Shown: positions 52,758 to 61,335 of the stretch, one piece after another
How the letters are laid out: the number at the start of each line of letters is the position of its first letter
Numbering within the stretch: position 1 is the first letter of the stretch
Source: Spirochaetia bacterium
GTDB lineage: Bacteria; Spirochaetota; Spirochaetia; Sphaerochaetales; Sphaerochaetaceae
Assembly: GCA_022482625.1 (NCBI GenBank)
Contig: JAKVOU010000001.1
Span: 682,001-746,000, forward strand
DNA length: 64,000 nt
Direction of reading: 5' to 3'
Translations under genes and position numbers: made by a program
Notes under the pieces: model-generated
The model's database searches: none
What the model was told of the DNA's origin: nothing
Seen by the model: only the letters and a program-made list of their open reading frames with translations

Positions 52758-53714
52758 TTACTTTCTCAAAGTAAACCAAGTCTCCATCACCCCAAGCAGG
52801 GGAAAAACAAAGACTATCACAATATTCAAGCCAGGAAGCAAAATAGCAAGCAATCCGGTAATAACAAACAACTTGACTGCGCTGACTTGTTTTCCTTTAT
52901 GCACCATACGGTAGGTCACGATACTCATACCCTGGATTGCATAGACCAGAGCGAAGAACAAAGCAATATTCAACACTACAATGGACAGTATCTGATTATT
53001 TCCGAACTTGGCCACTGCAACAAATGCCAGCCACGCACAAAGAAAGAACCAAACGTAATCCGACGGAATGTGGAAATCCGAAATCTTCCGAGTAAATTCC
53101 ATGGAATCACGAAACCGAGAAGCAAGCTGAAGAAAGGCACTGAATCCAAAGAAAGCAGCCACAACCGGCAACAGCAGTGATGCAATCACATGCTTAAGCA
53201 GGTAGTAAAGCTGAACAGGTTCAACACCCATCACAAGCTTCTGGTTCCCGTCGGAACCTACAGTAGTGAACATACTGTTCAACAAGTCAATGTATTGCTT
53301 GTCCAAAGCCTGTACTGAAGCATCATGCCTCATAAACCAAACTCCGAATATAACAATGACAAGCCCTATGAAGGAAGCGCATATCAAAAAACGGGACAAC
53401 ACATCGATTTTCTTCAATATCGTCCAAATAACCGAACTGCCAATCAATGCAACCGGCAGGAACAATCCCATCGCCAGAAGCCCTTTCCCCAACGGCTGAC
53501 CAAGTGTAGACAACTGTGGAATCAGTTCCACAAGAAATACGACTATAGCCAACAGACCGAACGGCAAAAGCTTTTCTTCCAGCGATACCAGCTGGTCGGT
53601 CAGCAGTAAGAGCGGCAATACAAACAAAAACGCTGTAAAACCGAAAACATAAAGAACTGCACCCAGTCCGATGCCAAAGCCTACTCTAGGCCAATAGTTC
53701 CGTTCTACCCTCAC
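52758..53714 (-). CDS. DUF2232-like (YybS-like) membrane protein
   Basis: The 318-residue protein has about eight hydrophobic segments and lies between rpsR and rplI, the place of YybS-like proteins in Bacillus. Its function is not known in any organism that I am aware of. The start is at 53714; the gene follows rpsR by 13 nt and precedes rplI by 19 nt, so it is part of the ribosomal operon. Confidence 0.7.
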   Translation of the reverse strand: MRVERNYWPRVGFGIGLGAVLYVFGFTAFLFVLPLLLLTDQLVSLEEKLLPFGLLAIVVFLVELIPQLSTLGQPLGKGLLAMGLFLPVALIGSSVIWTILKKIDVLSRFLICASFIGLVIVIFGVWFMRHDASVQALDKQYIDLLNSMFTTVGSDGNQKLVMGVEPVQLYYLLKHVIASLLLPVVAAFFGFSAFLQLASRFRDSMEFTRKISDFHIPSDYVWFFLCAWLAFVAVAKFGNNQILSIVVLNIALFFALVYAIQGMSIVTYRMVHKGKQVSAVKLFVITGLLAILLPGLNIVIVFVFPLLGVMETWFTLRK

Positions 53715-53727
53715 TGCATCCGCCCGT

Positions 53728-54015
53728 TCATTTCTTCTCGAAAGGAAGATAGGCCAGAACGCGAGCCTTCTTGATCTCCGCAGTCACAGCTCTCTGGTGT
53801 TTTGCACAGTTGCCAGTGATGCGGGCAGGAAGAATCTTGCCTCTTTCCGTGGTATACCTTCTCAGCTGATCAGGATTCTTGTAATCAGGCTCAGTGTGCT
53901 GAGCGCAGAAACGACAGACTTTCTTCCGAAAATTATTCCTTCGGTTGTTGTTGTTTCTCCTATCCCTCTGAGTTGTTTTCTCTGCATCTTTCTTTGCGTC
54001 AGTTTCTTCACGCAT
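53728..54015 (-). CDS. rpsR: 30S ribosomal protein S18 (zinc-containing type)
   Basis: bS18 pairs with bS6 on the small subunit platform. The core [25 protein letters not shown] is diagnostic. Cysteines CRFC and then CAKH can hold zinc, so this is the C+ paralogue. A basic Asn/Arg-rich leader of about 30 residues precedes the core. The gene follows ssb by 23 nt. Confidence 0.95.
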   Translation of the reverse strand: MREETDAKKDAEKTTQRDRRNNNNRRNNFRKKVCRFCAQHTEPDYKNPDQLRRYTTERGKILPARITGNCAKHQRAVTAEIKKARVLAYLPFEKK

Positions 54016-54038
54016 AACCCTTTGTCTCCTTAGAATCT

Positions 54039-54617
54039 TTAAAATGGAATCTCGTCATCAAAGCCTTCAGGGCCAAGTCCCAAGTCATCCATATCACCCA
54101 TGGATGGAGCCGATTGCTGTGCGGGAGGTGTAGCCTGGGCATTTTGCTGATACCCACCAGCCTGGCCATTCGGTACTTGGCGAACATTGTTGCCCTGTGA
54201 TCCTTGATTACCATATCCATTGTTTCTGAATTGATCGTTTCTTCCCTGGAATTGATTCCCCGGGCCGTTATTGCCCGCGGAAGTTCGGGAACTTGAAAGC
54301 AATGACAGACCGTTGACATAGATTTCAACATCATAGCGCTTTTGGCCATTCTGCTCCCAGACATTCTGGTGCAGTTCTCCTGCTACCGAAACCTGTTGAC
54401 CTTTTGTGAGGTACTGGGTAATACCTGCGCTGGAACCGAGGAAATAAACACAATTGAAGTAATTTACCTCATCAGCCCAATTCCCGTCAGCCGATTTCCG
54501 TCTCTTGTTGACAGCCAACGAGAAACTGCATACCGTCCTTCCACTGTTCGTAGATCTGATGGTACAATCCTTCGTAAGCCTGCCTACCAATGCTACCATG
54601 TTCAAGTCACTTGCCAT
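54039..54617 (-). CDS. ssb: Single-stranded DNA-binding protein
   Basis: SSB coats single-stranded DNA in replication and repair. The OB fold covers about residues 1-110 ([18 protein letters not shown] at the start and [12 protein letters not shown] near 80). A flexible Gly/Asn/Gln-rich linker follows, and the acidic C-terminal tip ends DDEIPF, which recruits partner proteins. The length of 192 residues is ordinary. It sits between rpsF and rpsR as in many bacteria. Confidence 0.96.
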   Translation of the reverse strand: MASDLNMVALVGRLTKDCTIRSTNSGRTVCSFSLAVNKRRKSADGNWADEVNYFNCVYFLGSSAGITQYLTKGQQVSVAGELHQNVWEQNGQKRYDVEIYVNGLSLLSSSRTSAGNNGPGNQFQGRNDQFRNNGYGNQGSQGNNVRQVPNGQAGGYQQNAQATPPAQQSAPSMGDMDDLGLGPEGFDDEIPF

Positions 54618-54638
54618 ACAGCTATCTCTCCATTATCT

Positions 54639-54920
54639 CTATTTTTCCTTGCTGACGAACAAAAACTTCAATATTGAGTTAGCAAGCAAAAATTTCTTTT
54701 CAAATTCAGAAATCGATGCAGGATCAGCTGTAATCTCATAGTAGAAATAATGACCTTTGTCCTGCTTCTTGATTTCATAGGCAAGCATCCTGATGTCCAT
54801 GTCATCTTTTTTGGTGATTTCCACACCGGCATCTTTAAATGCGCCTTCGACAAGAGCCAAGCCTTTCTGGGTCTTTTCTTCGTTGGAGTCGAAGATTATT
54901 GTGAACTCATAATTTCTCAT
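54639..54920 (-). CDS. rpsF: 30S ribosomal protein S6
   Basis: bS6 forms a complex with bS18. The 93-residue protein starts MRNYEFTIIFDSNEE and has MDIRMLAYEIKKQDKGHYFYYEI, the usual strand pattern. It begins the minus-strand operon rpsF-ssb-rpsR-membrane protein-rplI-dnaB. GGAGG lies 4 nt upstream of the ATG. A structured leader precedes it. Confidence 0.95.
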   Translation of the reverse strand: MRNYEFTIIFDSNEEKTQKGLALVEGAFKDAGVEITKKDDMDIRMLAYEIKKQDKGHYFYYEITADPASISEFEKKFLLANSILKFLFVSKEK

Positions 54921-55061
54921 GGTTCCTCCTTACGGACGTTAAGATCCACCACAAGGTGGATAAGGGGGTTTCTCTGTATCGCCGAAAATCTTACTTCCGG
55001 CTTCTCCTGACACAAAGCCAATGCTCACCATCGAGCATGGTATTGATAATCCACACAAGAA
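54921..55061 (-). promoter_or_regulatory. Folded leader of rpsF, possible S6:S18 autoregulatory site
   Basis: The minus-strand leader can form several stems: AUCCACC-UUGU-GGUGGAU (54961-54944), AUGCUC/GAGCAU (55038-55021) and a GCCG/CGGC stem near 54981-55001. CUUA and UAAG next to the ribosome-binding site can also pair. Leaders of rpsF in other bacteria bind the S6:S18 complex; I infer the same here but cannot verify the motif. Confidence 0.4.
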
Positions 55062-55081
55062 TCCGCCGGGATACCGGCGGA
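55062..55081. terminator. GC-rich hairpin after the bS22-like gene
   Basis: TCCGCCGG (55062-55069) pairs perfectly with CCGGCGGA (55074-55081) around GATA. On the minus strand TTCTTG follows, on the plus strand ATCCTTTT; either way it can end transcription, most likely that of the small gene at 55112-55201. Confidence 0.6.
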
Positions 55082-55111
55082 ATCCTTTTCATGAAGCAAT
55101 GAAACAACAGA

Positions 55112-55201
55112 TTACTTATTCTTATGTCTGTTCTTTCTCAGTTGCTTTTTCCTCTTGTGAGTAGCAATCTTATGCTTCTTTCTTTTTCTTCCACAAGGCA
55201 C
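55112..55201 (-). CDS. AURKAIP1/COX24-domain (bS22/mS38-like) mini ribosomal protein, 29 residues
   Basis: A GTG-started frame encodes a 29-residue, extremely basic peptide containing GRKRKKHKIATHKRKKQLRK. This is the AURKAIP1/COX24 (DUF1713) type, known as the tiny ribosomal protein bS22 in mycobacteria and mS38 in mitochondria. AAGGAG lies 7 nt before the GTG. It is followed by a terminator-like hairpin and then by the rpsF operon, fitting a ribosomal role. It is so short that usual gene callers may miss it. Confidence 0.85.
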   Translation of the reverse strand: MPCGRKRKKHKIATHKRKKQLRKNRHKNK

Positions 55202-55277
55202 TGTAGAACTCCTTAACTATAATTTCCGAAAGCAAATGTCAGACATATCACTTCGGTGATAACCAACATACTGGATT

Positions 55278-55306
55278 ATTGTGCCGATTCATCCCTGAGG
55301 TGTCAA
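55278..55306 (-). promoter_or_regulatory. Possible promoter of the bS22-like gene
   Basis: On the minus strand TTGACA (55301-55306) and CACAAT (55278-55283) are 17 bp apart, about 75 nt before the GTG. A nearer CTGACA with TATAGT, 15 bp apart, is an alternative closer to the gene. Confidence 0.35.
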
Positions 55307-55415
55307 GAGGTCAGCCTTACATCAAGCAGGAATCATTTCTTCAGTCTGCCCAGACCTATAGCCTGAACTCATGATTTCCTATATAGTATGGAATAGGAGA
55401 CATACTGACAACCTT

Positions 55416-56732
55416 ATGAAAGTTTTGATCTACGGACTTGGACTCAAAGGTGGAGGCCTTGCTTCTGCAAATTATTTTTTGGAACATGGCAACGAAGTGC
55501 GGGTTACAGACCAGAAAAGTGCAGACACATTCGGTACTGCAATTGAACGCCTGGAAAGCAAAGGCTGCAGATGTATTATGGGGGAACACCGCCAAGAGGA
55601 TTTTCTTTGGGCGGACATTGTAGTCAAAAATCCTGCAATAAGTCCTGACAACCCTAACCTGCGCCTATGCAGGAAGATTACCAATGACCTGGGATATCTG
55701 TTCCAAAGCCATTTGCTTGACAACACTAAGATCATAGCAATTACGGGAACCAAAGGGAAAACCACCACATCAAGTCTCATAAGCCATGTCCTGAAATCAA
55801 ACGGACACGATATAATGCAGTGTGGGAATATGGGCATCAGTGCTTTTTCCGTCCTTTCCCGACTTGAACAACGCAAGGGAAAGAAACGTCCAGCTCCTGA
55901 ATATCTGGTCATAGAATTCTCATCCTGGCAGATTCGTGACACGCTGATTGCAACAGGCGGAAACCTTCCTTGTTTCTATCTTGCCATCGTCACCAATTTC
56001 ATGGAAGACCATCAGAATTACTATCGATCCATGCATGATTATCTCAATGACAAACTTGGATTATTCCAAGGGGGATGTAGTTATGCACTGGTACCCAAAA
56101 CTCTCAGGGCCCAAGTAATGGGAATTACCGGACTGAAAAAAAAACAGGTCCTTCAGATAAATGCAACAGTTCCGATGGAACTCATGCAGCGTCCGGAACT
56201 GCTCATCGGTTATCAAGCTTTGAGAATCCTGGGACTTTCAAAAAAGAAATTACTTGTCGATCTGCCGAAATTCAAGGGTGTTCCCCATCGTATCGAATGG
56301 TTGGGCATGAAACATAACGTAGCATTCGTAAATGACAGTGCAGCAACCATTCCTGAAGCAGTCAGCTTCACAAGCAATCATTTCAGAAAGGAAATGGTGC
56401 ATCTCATCACAGGAGGCACTGATAAAAACCTCAAACCAGATGCGATGCTTCCTGCCCTGAAGGAAGCCACAAGCATCACAGTACTGGCAGGAAGCTTCAC
56501 TTCCAAGAAACTGCTACCTCTTCTGGAAGCAAACAACCTTTCTTTTTCCGGTCCATATACCACAATGCCGGAAGCCGTTTCCTCATGCTATCAGGCAGCA
56601 AAGGAAAAGGCAAAGGAAACGGGGCTAAGCCAGTTGATCCTATTGTCCCCGGGTGCAGCTTCCTTTGATCTGTTCCAAAACGAATTTGACAGAGGCAATC
56701 AGTTCAAGGCATTCTATGGCTCAATTGAATGA
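55416..56732 (+). CDS. murD: UDP-N-acetylmuramoyl-L-alanine:D-glutamate ligase
   Basis: MurD adds D-glutamate to the peptidoglycan precursor, using ATP. The N-terminal Rossmann part begins KVLIYGLGLKGGGLASANYF. ATP-binding AITGTKGKTTTSSLISHVL is near 108-126. VPHRIEWLGMKHNVAFVNDSAATIPEAV lies near 287-314, and the end has LLSPGAASFDLFQNEFDRGNQF. The 438-residue length is standard. ATG 55416 is favoured by alignment with the family, although the ribosome-binding site AGGAG is about 17 nt away; ATG 55371 is possible. It converges on the FemAB-like gene without a gap. Confidence 0.93.
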   Translation: MKVLIYGLGLKGGGLASANYFLEHGNEVRVTDQKSADTFGTAIERLESKGCRCIMGEHRQEDFLWADIVVKNPAISPDNPNLRLCRKITNDLGYLFQSHLLDNTKIIAITGTKGKTTTSSLISHVLKSNGHDIMQCGNMGISAFSVLSRLEQRKGKKRPAPEYLVIEFSSWQIRDTLIATGGNLPCFYLAIVTNFMEDHQNYYRSMHDYLNDKLGLFQGGCSYALVPKTLRAQVMGITGLKKKQVLQINATVPMELMQRPELLIGYQALRILGLSKKKLLVDLPKFKGVPHRIEWLGMKHNVAFVNDSAATIPEAVSFTSNHFRKEMVHLITGGTDKNLKPDAMLPALKEATSITVLAGSFTSKKLLPLLEANNLSFSGPYTTMPEAVSSCYQAAKEKAKETGLSQLILLSPGAASFDLFQNEFDRGNQFKAFYGSIE

Positions 56733-57763
56733 TCAGTGGCGATGCATCCTGAAACGGACAGATTCCATAAAACTGGCCACTGCATATATCATTGGCCTTG
56801 CAGCATAGTTGACGGTCAACATCCGTTCCCATAGGTTACCCCCGAAAGCCTGCTTGAACAGCAGCAATGAGGACAGATGGCTTCCGTTCCCGGAGCCTGA
56901 AGGTACTCCATAGAAATCATAACAGCTGCATTTCCGTCGGACAGCTTCTGCAATCGCACTATCCTGGAGGCTGTAGCTTACACTATATCCACAAGTCCTG
57001 TCGGCTCCACCGAAAAGATACAGGCCTTTGTATCGGCTGTAAAGGACTATGATTCCCCCTTCCATTTTTTCATCCACATAAGCAAACAGCAGCATGCAAT
57101 CAAGAGATGACGAGGCATCACCGCCTTTGCATTCTTCCAGTACAGCTTTGATATATCCATAGCTCCGATGGGTAAATCCGTCATTCCGTGCTGTCTTGCA
57201 ATAAATATCATACCACTTGAGCAATTCCTGTTCATTTCCCTGCCAAGGCCTGACCTCAACAATACCTTTGTTTTTTGCCAGGTGTCGGCGAGCCCGTTTC
57301 CTATATCCTTCCTCACTTCTTCCAGACCGCTCCGCAAATCCACGACCCATGTACCGGTAGGTTGTGTACTTTCCTTGCACACATGGATTCTGGCGGTACT
57401 TTGTATGTCGGCTGACTGCGTATGCCAAGGCAGGTCCCATTGTATCTGGAACACCGCAGTACCGATATAGGTATGCAACTGCCGTGAAATGGATTCCAGC
57501 CAGCTGGCATCCGATTCCATGCATTCGGGAAGCCTCACGCCCTGCAATGACAAAGGGCCCAACGGTATATAAGCGAGGGAAAATCCAGGAAACAGCTGCC
57601 GTACCAAGCAAAGGAAGATGGCAAGTTCCTTCCCTTTTTCATCAGTGATAAAGAATGCATATCCTTTCCAACCAAGGTACTGCTTTACTCGAGCCCACTG
57701 TTCGCTTTGAAAGGGTTCAAGACCCGTCAAGTCATGTAAAGAAGCAGGAATCAAAGCATACAT
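56733..57763 (-). pseudogene. Frameshifted FemAB/FemX-like peptidyltransferase gene
   Basis: Two overlapping frames together give one FemAB-like protein. FemAB enzymes add amino acids from aminoacyl-tRNA to the peptidoglycan stem or bridge. The first frame (from ATG 57763, with GGGGAGG upstream) covers the N-terminal GNAT-like half, ending TWVVDLRSGLEEVRK. The second frame continues with GYRKRARRHLAKNKG and contains KWYDIYCKTARNDGF and GGADRTCGYSVSYSLQDSAI. Joining needs one extra base near 57307-57308, so a single G deleted from GGG is the simplest cause. A sequencing error or a programmed -1 shift are alternatives; no slippery heptamer is seen. The gene lies beyond metG on the same strand. 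Confidence 0.8.
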
Positions 57764-57786
57764 TGCAACGGCCTCCCCCATACAGA

Positions 57787-57814
57787 CAAAAGAAGGGCAG
57801 TCAATTGCCTGCCC
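57787..57814 (-). terminator. Terminator or attenuator after metG
   Basis: GGGCAG (57795-57800) pairs with CTGCCC (57809-57814); on the minus strand TTCTTTTG follows. It sits between the metG stop and the FemAB-like start, which begins only 24 nt further. Confidence 0.55.
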
Positions 57815-57845
57815 CCTGTGGATATATCAATTTTCAGCCTATTCC

Positions 57846-60089
57846 TCAGCCGACATTGCCATTAATATAGACATGGGCCTTTACCGCCTTTCCATCAAAA
57901 GAACAAAGTTTTTTCCCATCAATCTTTACAATTCCATCTTCAGTATAAATCGGCATGGAGAAGAATTGGTCGGCTTTGACGTATGTCTGCTTTTCCTCAG
58001 GCCTGGTTTCACCCTCTGGCTCGAGTACAGTACCTACGGGAAGCTCGTCTGCAAAAAGGACTTCACAGGTTTCATGTGCATCATCCTGCCGGTCACTGGC
58101 CGCCAGAAGCATTCCCCGGCTCTTGACTCCACGGAAATTCGCAGGCTTGAGATTGCTTACGAGAATGATATTCCTCCCAAGCAGTTCATCGGCTTTATAG
58201 AATGGTACGATGGAAGATACGATTGTCCGCTTTTCTTCCTCTCCCGTGTCAAGCGTCAGGATATAAAGCTTGTCACCGTTGGGGTGCTTCACTACTTCCA
58301 CAATCTTGCTGACAAGCAAGGTCACCTTCTGGGCAAATCGCTGTGAGACAGTCAATGTTTCTTCATCTTTTTCCATTTTTTCACTACCTTCCTTCTTATT
58401 ATCGGACACAGCACTGTCATTACCCTTTACGGCTTGCTGCCGCTGTGCCTGGCTACCACTGTATTTTTCCCGCAGTGTCTCTATCAGCCCATCATCAAGT
58501 TTTTCAAAAAGCAGATTTGTCGGGTTGATCACTTCAACTCCTTCGAAACTGCCCAGATTCTTCCAATCGTCATGTTCCCTGCCGACAAACTTCAGGATAG
58601 AATTACCGGTCACCGGCATATACGGTCCGACCAAGATGCCGATATCCCTGATGAGATAAACCAAGGTACGTAGCAAACCTGCGGCCTTGTCAGGCTCTTC
58701 TTTCCTTGTTCTCCAAGGTTCACCGTCCTGGAAAGCCTTGTTGCCGATCGAAGAAAGAAAACATATCTGATGAAGGGCGTCCCTCTCCTCTGCTCTTTCA
58801 AGCAGGGAATCAATAAGTCGCTCTTTTTCATGGATAGCTGCAATCACTTTTTCATCAAGTTCCCCCTGAGGAACCTTGCCGTCGTAGAAACGGTTGATGA
58901 ATGTAAGCGTACGGTTGACCAAGTTTGAAATATTGCCGATAAGTTCTCCGTTTACCTTTTCCTGGAAATCACTCCAAGTAAACGTGACATCAGATTTCTC
59001 CGGCCTGTTGTAGAACATATAGAAACGCCACACATCGCTTGGAATACCGGTTTCGATGACATCATTGCCGAAAATGCCTATGCCTAGGCTCTTGGAAAAT
59101 TTACCACCCTCATAATTTAGATACTCAGTGGCACTCATATGATGCAGCATCGTCCAGTTTTCTCCGCTTGCGAGTAACGTAGACGGAAAGATAACCGTAT
59201 GGAAAGGAATATTGTCCTTTCCTATGAACTGGAACAGTTCCGTATCATCAGGGCTCTTCCACCAGCGTTCCCAATCTTTGGTCGCATAGGAGGAAATCGA
59301 AATATATCCTATCGGAGCATCGAACCACACATAAAAGACCTTGTCTTCAAAACCTTTCTTCGGTACTGGTATCCCCCATTTCAAATCCCGCGTGATTGCC
59401 CTTGCCTTCAGTCCGTCCCTGATCCAGCTCTTGGTAACCTGGATAGCATTGTTTGACCAGAAGCCATCCACCGAAGCCTTCTCCATCCATTTTTCAAGCA
59501 ATGGCCGGGCTTTCGGAAGATCCAGATAAAGATGCTTGGTCTTTTTCATTATGGGAGTAGTTCCGCATACACTGCATTTCGGATCAATCAGTTCACTTGG
59601 TTCGAGTAGTGTCTGGCAGTTGTCACACTGATCCCCCCGCGCGCCTTCGTAGCCACAGTGTGGACAGGTCCCATTGACGAAACGGTCTGCAAGGAAACGC
59701 CCACAGTGGGGACAATAAAGCTGCTCAATTTCTGCTTCCGTGATATACCCGTTGGCATCGACTTCCTTGAACAGTTTCTGCACGATTTCAGTCTGGTGAG
59801 GCATACTTGTCCTACCGAAATAGTCAAAGTCAATATTGAACCAATCATATATCTTACAGTGGATCTCATGGTAATGGTCACACAACTGCTGAGGCGTCAC
59901 CCCCTGCTGGAGAGCCCTGGTTTCCGTTGCTGTTCCATACTCATCGGTACCACAGACATACAGAGTCTCATATCCCTTGGAACGGCAGAATCTTGCAAAG
60001 ACATCTGCCGACAATACCTGAGTTAAATTTCCCAGATGCGGAATATTGTTCACATAGGGAAGTGCTGATGTAACAAGTCTCTTTTTCAT
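57846..60089 (-). CDS. metG: Methionyl-tRNA synthetase with C-terminal tRNA-binding domain
   Basis: MetRS charges tRNA-Met. The class I signature PHLGN lies at about 17-21, followed by the zinc knuckles CPHCG and CPHCGYEG with CDNC and CSVC in the 125-185 region. The KMSKS-like motif is GKFSKSLG near 330. A linker rich in Gln, Lys and Asp (about 545-590) leads to a C-terminal EMAP/Arc1p-like OB domain that binds tRNA (VTLLVSKIVEVVKHPNGDKLYILTLDTG and SRGMLLAAS). Total 747 residues. ATG 60089 fits family starts; ATG 60101, 12 nt upstream, is also in frame. Confidence 0.96.
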   Translation of the reverse strand: MKKRLVTSALPYVNNIPHLGNLTQVLSADVFARFCRSKGYETLYVCGTDEYGTATETRALQQGVTPQQLCDHYHEIHCKIYDWFNIDFDYFGRTSMPHQTEIVQKLFKEVDANGYITEAEIEQLYCPHCGRFLADRFVNGTCPHCGYEGARGDQCDNCQTLLEPSELIDPKCSVCGTTPIMKKTKHLYLDLPKARPLLEKWMEKASVDGFWSNNAIQVTKSWIRDGLKARAITRDLKWGIPVPKKGFEDKVFYVWFDAPIGYISISSYATKDWERWWKSPDDTELFQFIGKDNIPFHTVIFPSTLLASGENWTMLHHMSATEYLNYEGGKFSKSLGIGIFGNDVIETGIPSDVWRFYMFYNRPEKSDVTFTWSDFQEKVNGELIGNISNLVNRTLTFINRFYDGKVPQGELDEKVIAAIHEKERLIDSLLERAEERDALHQICFLSSIGNKAFQDGEPWRTRKEEPDKAAGLLRTLVYLIRDIGILVGPYMPVTGNSILKFVGREHDDWKNLGSFEGVEVINPTNLLFEKLDDGLIETLREKYSGSQAQRQQAVKGNDSAVSDNKKEGSEKMEKDEETLTVSQRFAQKVTLLVSKIVEVVKHPNGDKLYILTLDTGEEEKRTIVSSIVPFYKADELLGRNIILVSNLKPANFRGVKSRGMLLAASDRQDDAHETCEVLFADELPVGTVLEPEGETRPEEKQTYVKADQFFSMPIYTEDGIVKIDGKKLCSFDGKAVKAHVYINGNVG

Positions 60090-60177
60090 AGATGGAATCA
60101 TAGCCTCGATAGCCTATTTGTTCAACTGCAAAAGGTCCAGAAAGCAAACACACGGCAATACAATCTGAAGACTTGAA

Positions 60178-60201
60178 GGCAAAGGTTAACAGACCTTTGC
60201 C
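60178..60201. other. Hairpin between metG and hflK
   Basis: GGCAAAGGT (60178-60186) pairs exactly with ACCTTTGCC (60193-60201) around TAACAG. No T-run follows on either strand, so I leave the function open. Confidence 0.5.
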
Positions 60202-60220
60202 TCTCAGCAAGGTTTTACTC

Positions 60221-60249
60221 TTGACGCATAAATCAAACACCAGTACATT
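60221..60249 (+). promoter_or_regulatory. Promoter of hflK-hflC
   Basis: TTGACG (60221-60226) and TACATT (60244-60249) are 17 bp apart, about 46 nt before the hflK ATG. A 6-bp hairpin (TGCGGT with ACCGCA) follows and lies just before the AAAAGGAG ribosome-binding site. Confidence 0.6.
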
Positions 60250-60294
60250 CTAAGTACATGATTCTGCGGTTTTCTTACCGCAAAAGGAGTTTTC

Positions 60295-61335
60295 ATGGAC
60301 AATTTCCAGCAATCGGATCATCCGACGAGCAAGCCTCTGAACCTAACTCCGAAATTGCTCCTGGCTATCATTGTAATAATAGTGGTTGCAATAACAGCTC
60401 TGACGAGTTTTTTCGTCGTTGACCAAACAGAGCAATCGGTCATCTGCCGATTCGGAAAATACAACAGGACCGTTGGTTCTGGCTTGCATTATAAGATTCC
60501 ATTCGGTATCGAGAAAAGTTATAATGTCCCCACGCAGGTAGTACAGACATTGACCTTCGGCTATAGAAGCAATACAACATCCAGTCCGCTCATTGCCAGT
60601 ACAGACTACCCGAAGGAATCAATCATGTTGACCGGGGACCTCAATATCATTGATGTAGAATGGATTGTCCAGTATCAGATCAACAACCCGAAGAACTGGC
60701 TGTTCAATGTCAAGGAAAGGGAGACGACAATCAGGGATATCAGCCAATCCATCATGAACATGCTGGTAGGAGACCTCCCCATCCTTTCCGTCATGACCAG
60801 TGAAAGGACAAAGATTGAAGTACAGGCCCAGCAACTCATGCAGGAAAAGTTCGATACCTATGGGCTTGGTGTCAAGATAGTAACCGTCAAGCTCCAGAAC
60901 ATCGTTCCACCGGAAGGTGACGTACAGGATGCTTTCGAAGATGTCAACAAGGCCATCCAAGACATGAACCGATATATCAACGAAGGCAAGGAACAGTACA
61001 ACTCAGTAATTCCAAAGGCACAAGGTGAAGCAAAGCAGGTCATTCAGCAGGCACAGGGCTATGCAGCAGAAAGAGTAAACAATGCCGAAGGTGACGTGGC
61101 TAGGTTCGATGCTGTCAGAAAGGAATATGAAAAGAGCAAGGAGGTCACTGCAGATCGCCTGTACATAGAAACCATGGAAGATATCCTTTCAGAAAACAAA
61201 GGAAATATCACGTTGGTTGACAAGAACCTTGAGAATTTCCTCCCGATTTCTCAAATTGACCTTGGTACGGCTACAGCACCGGCTGCAACTGCTACTGACG
61301 CAACTACGGCTGCCACCGCAGGAGGAAACAAATGA
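60295..61335 (+). CDS. hflK: HflK, membrane protease modulator
   Basis: HflK and HflC form a large membrane cage around FtsH and regulate it. The 346-residue protein has a short N-terminus, one membrane helix at about 23-44, and the SPFH/band-7 domain at about 45-240 (RFGKYNRTVGSGLHYKIPFGIEK). A coiled helix (GEAKQVIQQAQGYAAERVNNAEGD) and an Ala/Thr-rich tail follow. AAAAGGAG precedes the ATG. The last codon overlaps hflC (ATGA). Confidence 0.94.
   Translation: MDNFQQSDHPTSKPLNLTPKLLLAIIVIIVVAITALTSFFVVDQTEQSVICRFGKYNRTVGSGLHYKIPFGIEKSYNVPTQVVQTLTFGYRSNTTSSPLIASTDYPKESIMLTGDLNIIDVEWIVQYQINNPKNWLFNVKERETTIRDISQSIMNMLVGDLPILSVMTSERTKIEVQAQQLMQEKFDTYGLGVKIVTVKLQNIVPPEGDVQDAFEDVNKAIQDMNRYINEGKEQYNSVIPKAQGEAKQVIQQAQGYAAERVNNAEGDVARFDAVRKEYEKSKEVTADRLYIETMEDILSENKGNITLVDKNLENFLPISQIDLGTATAPAATATDATTAATAGGNK

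Noticed and set aside
60102-60180. metG upstream sequence as a T-box or other riboswitch
   Set aside because: No T-box sequence or specifier stem was found; only one simple hairpin further upstream.
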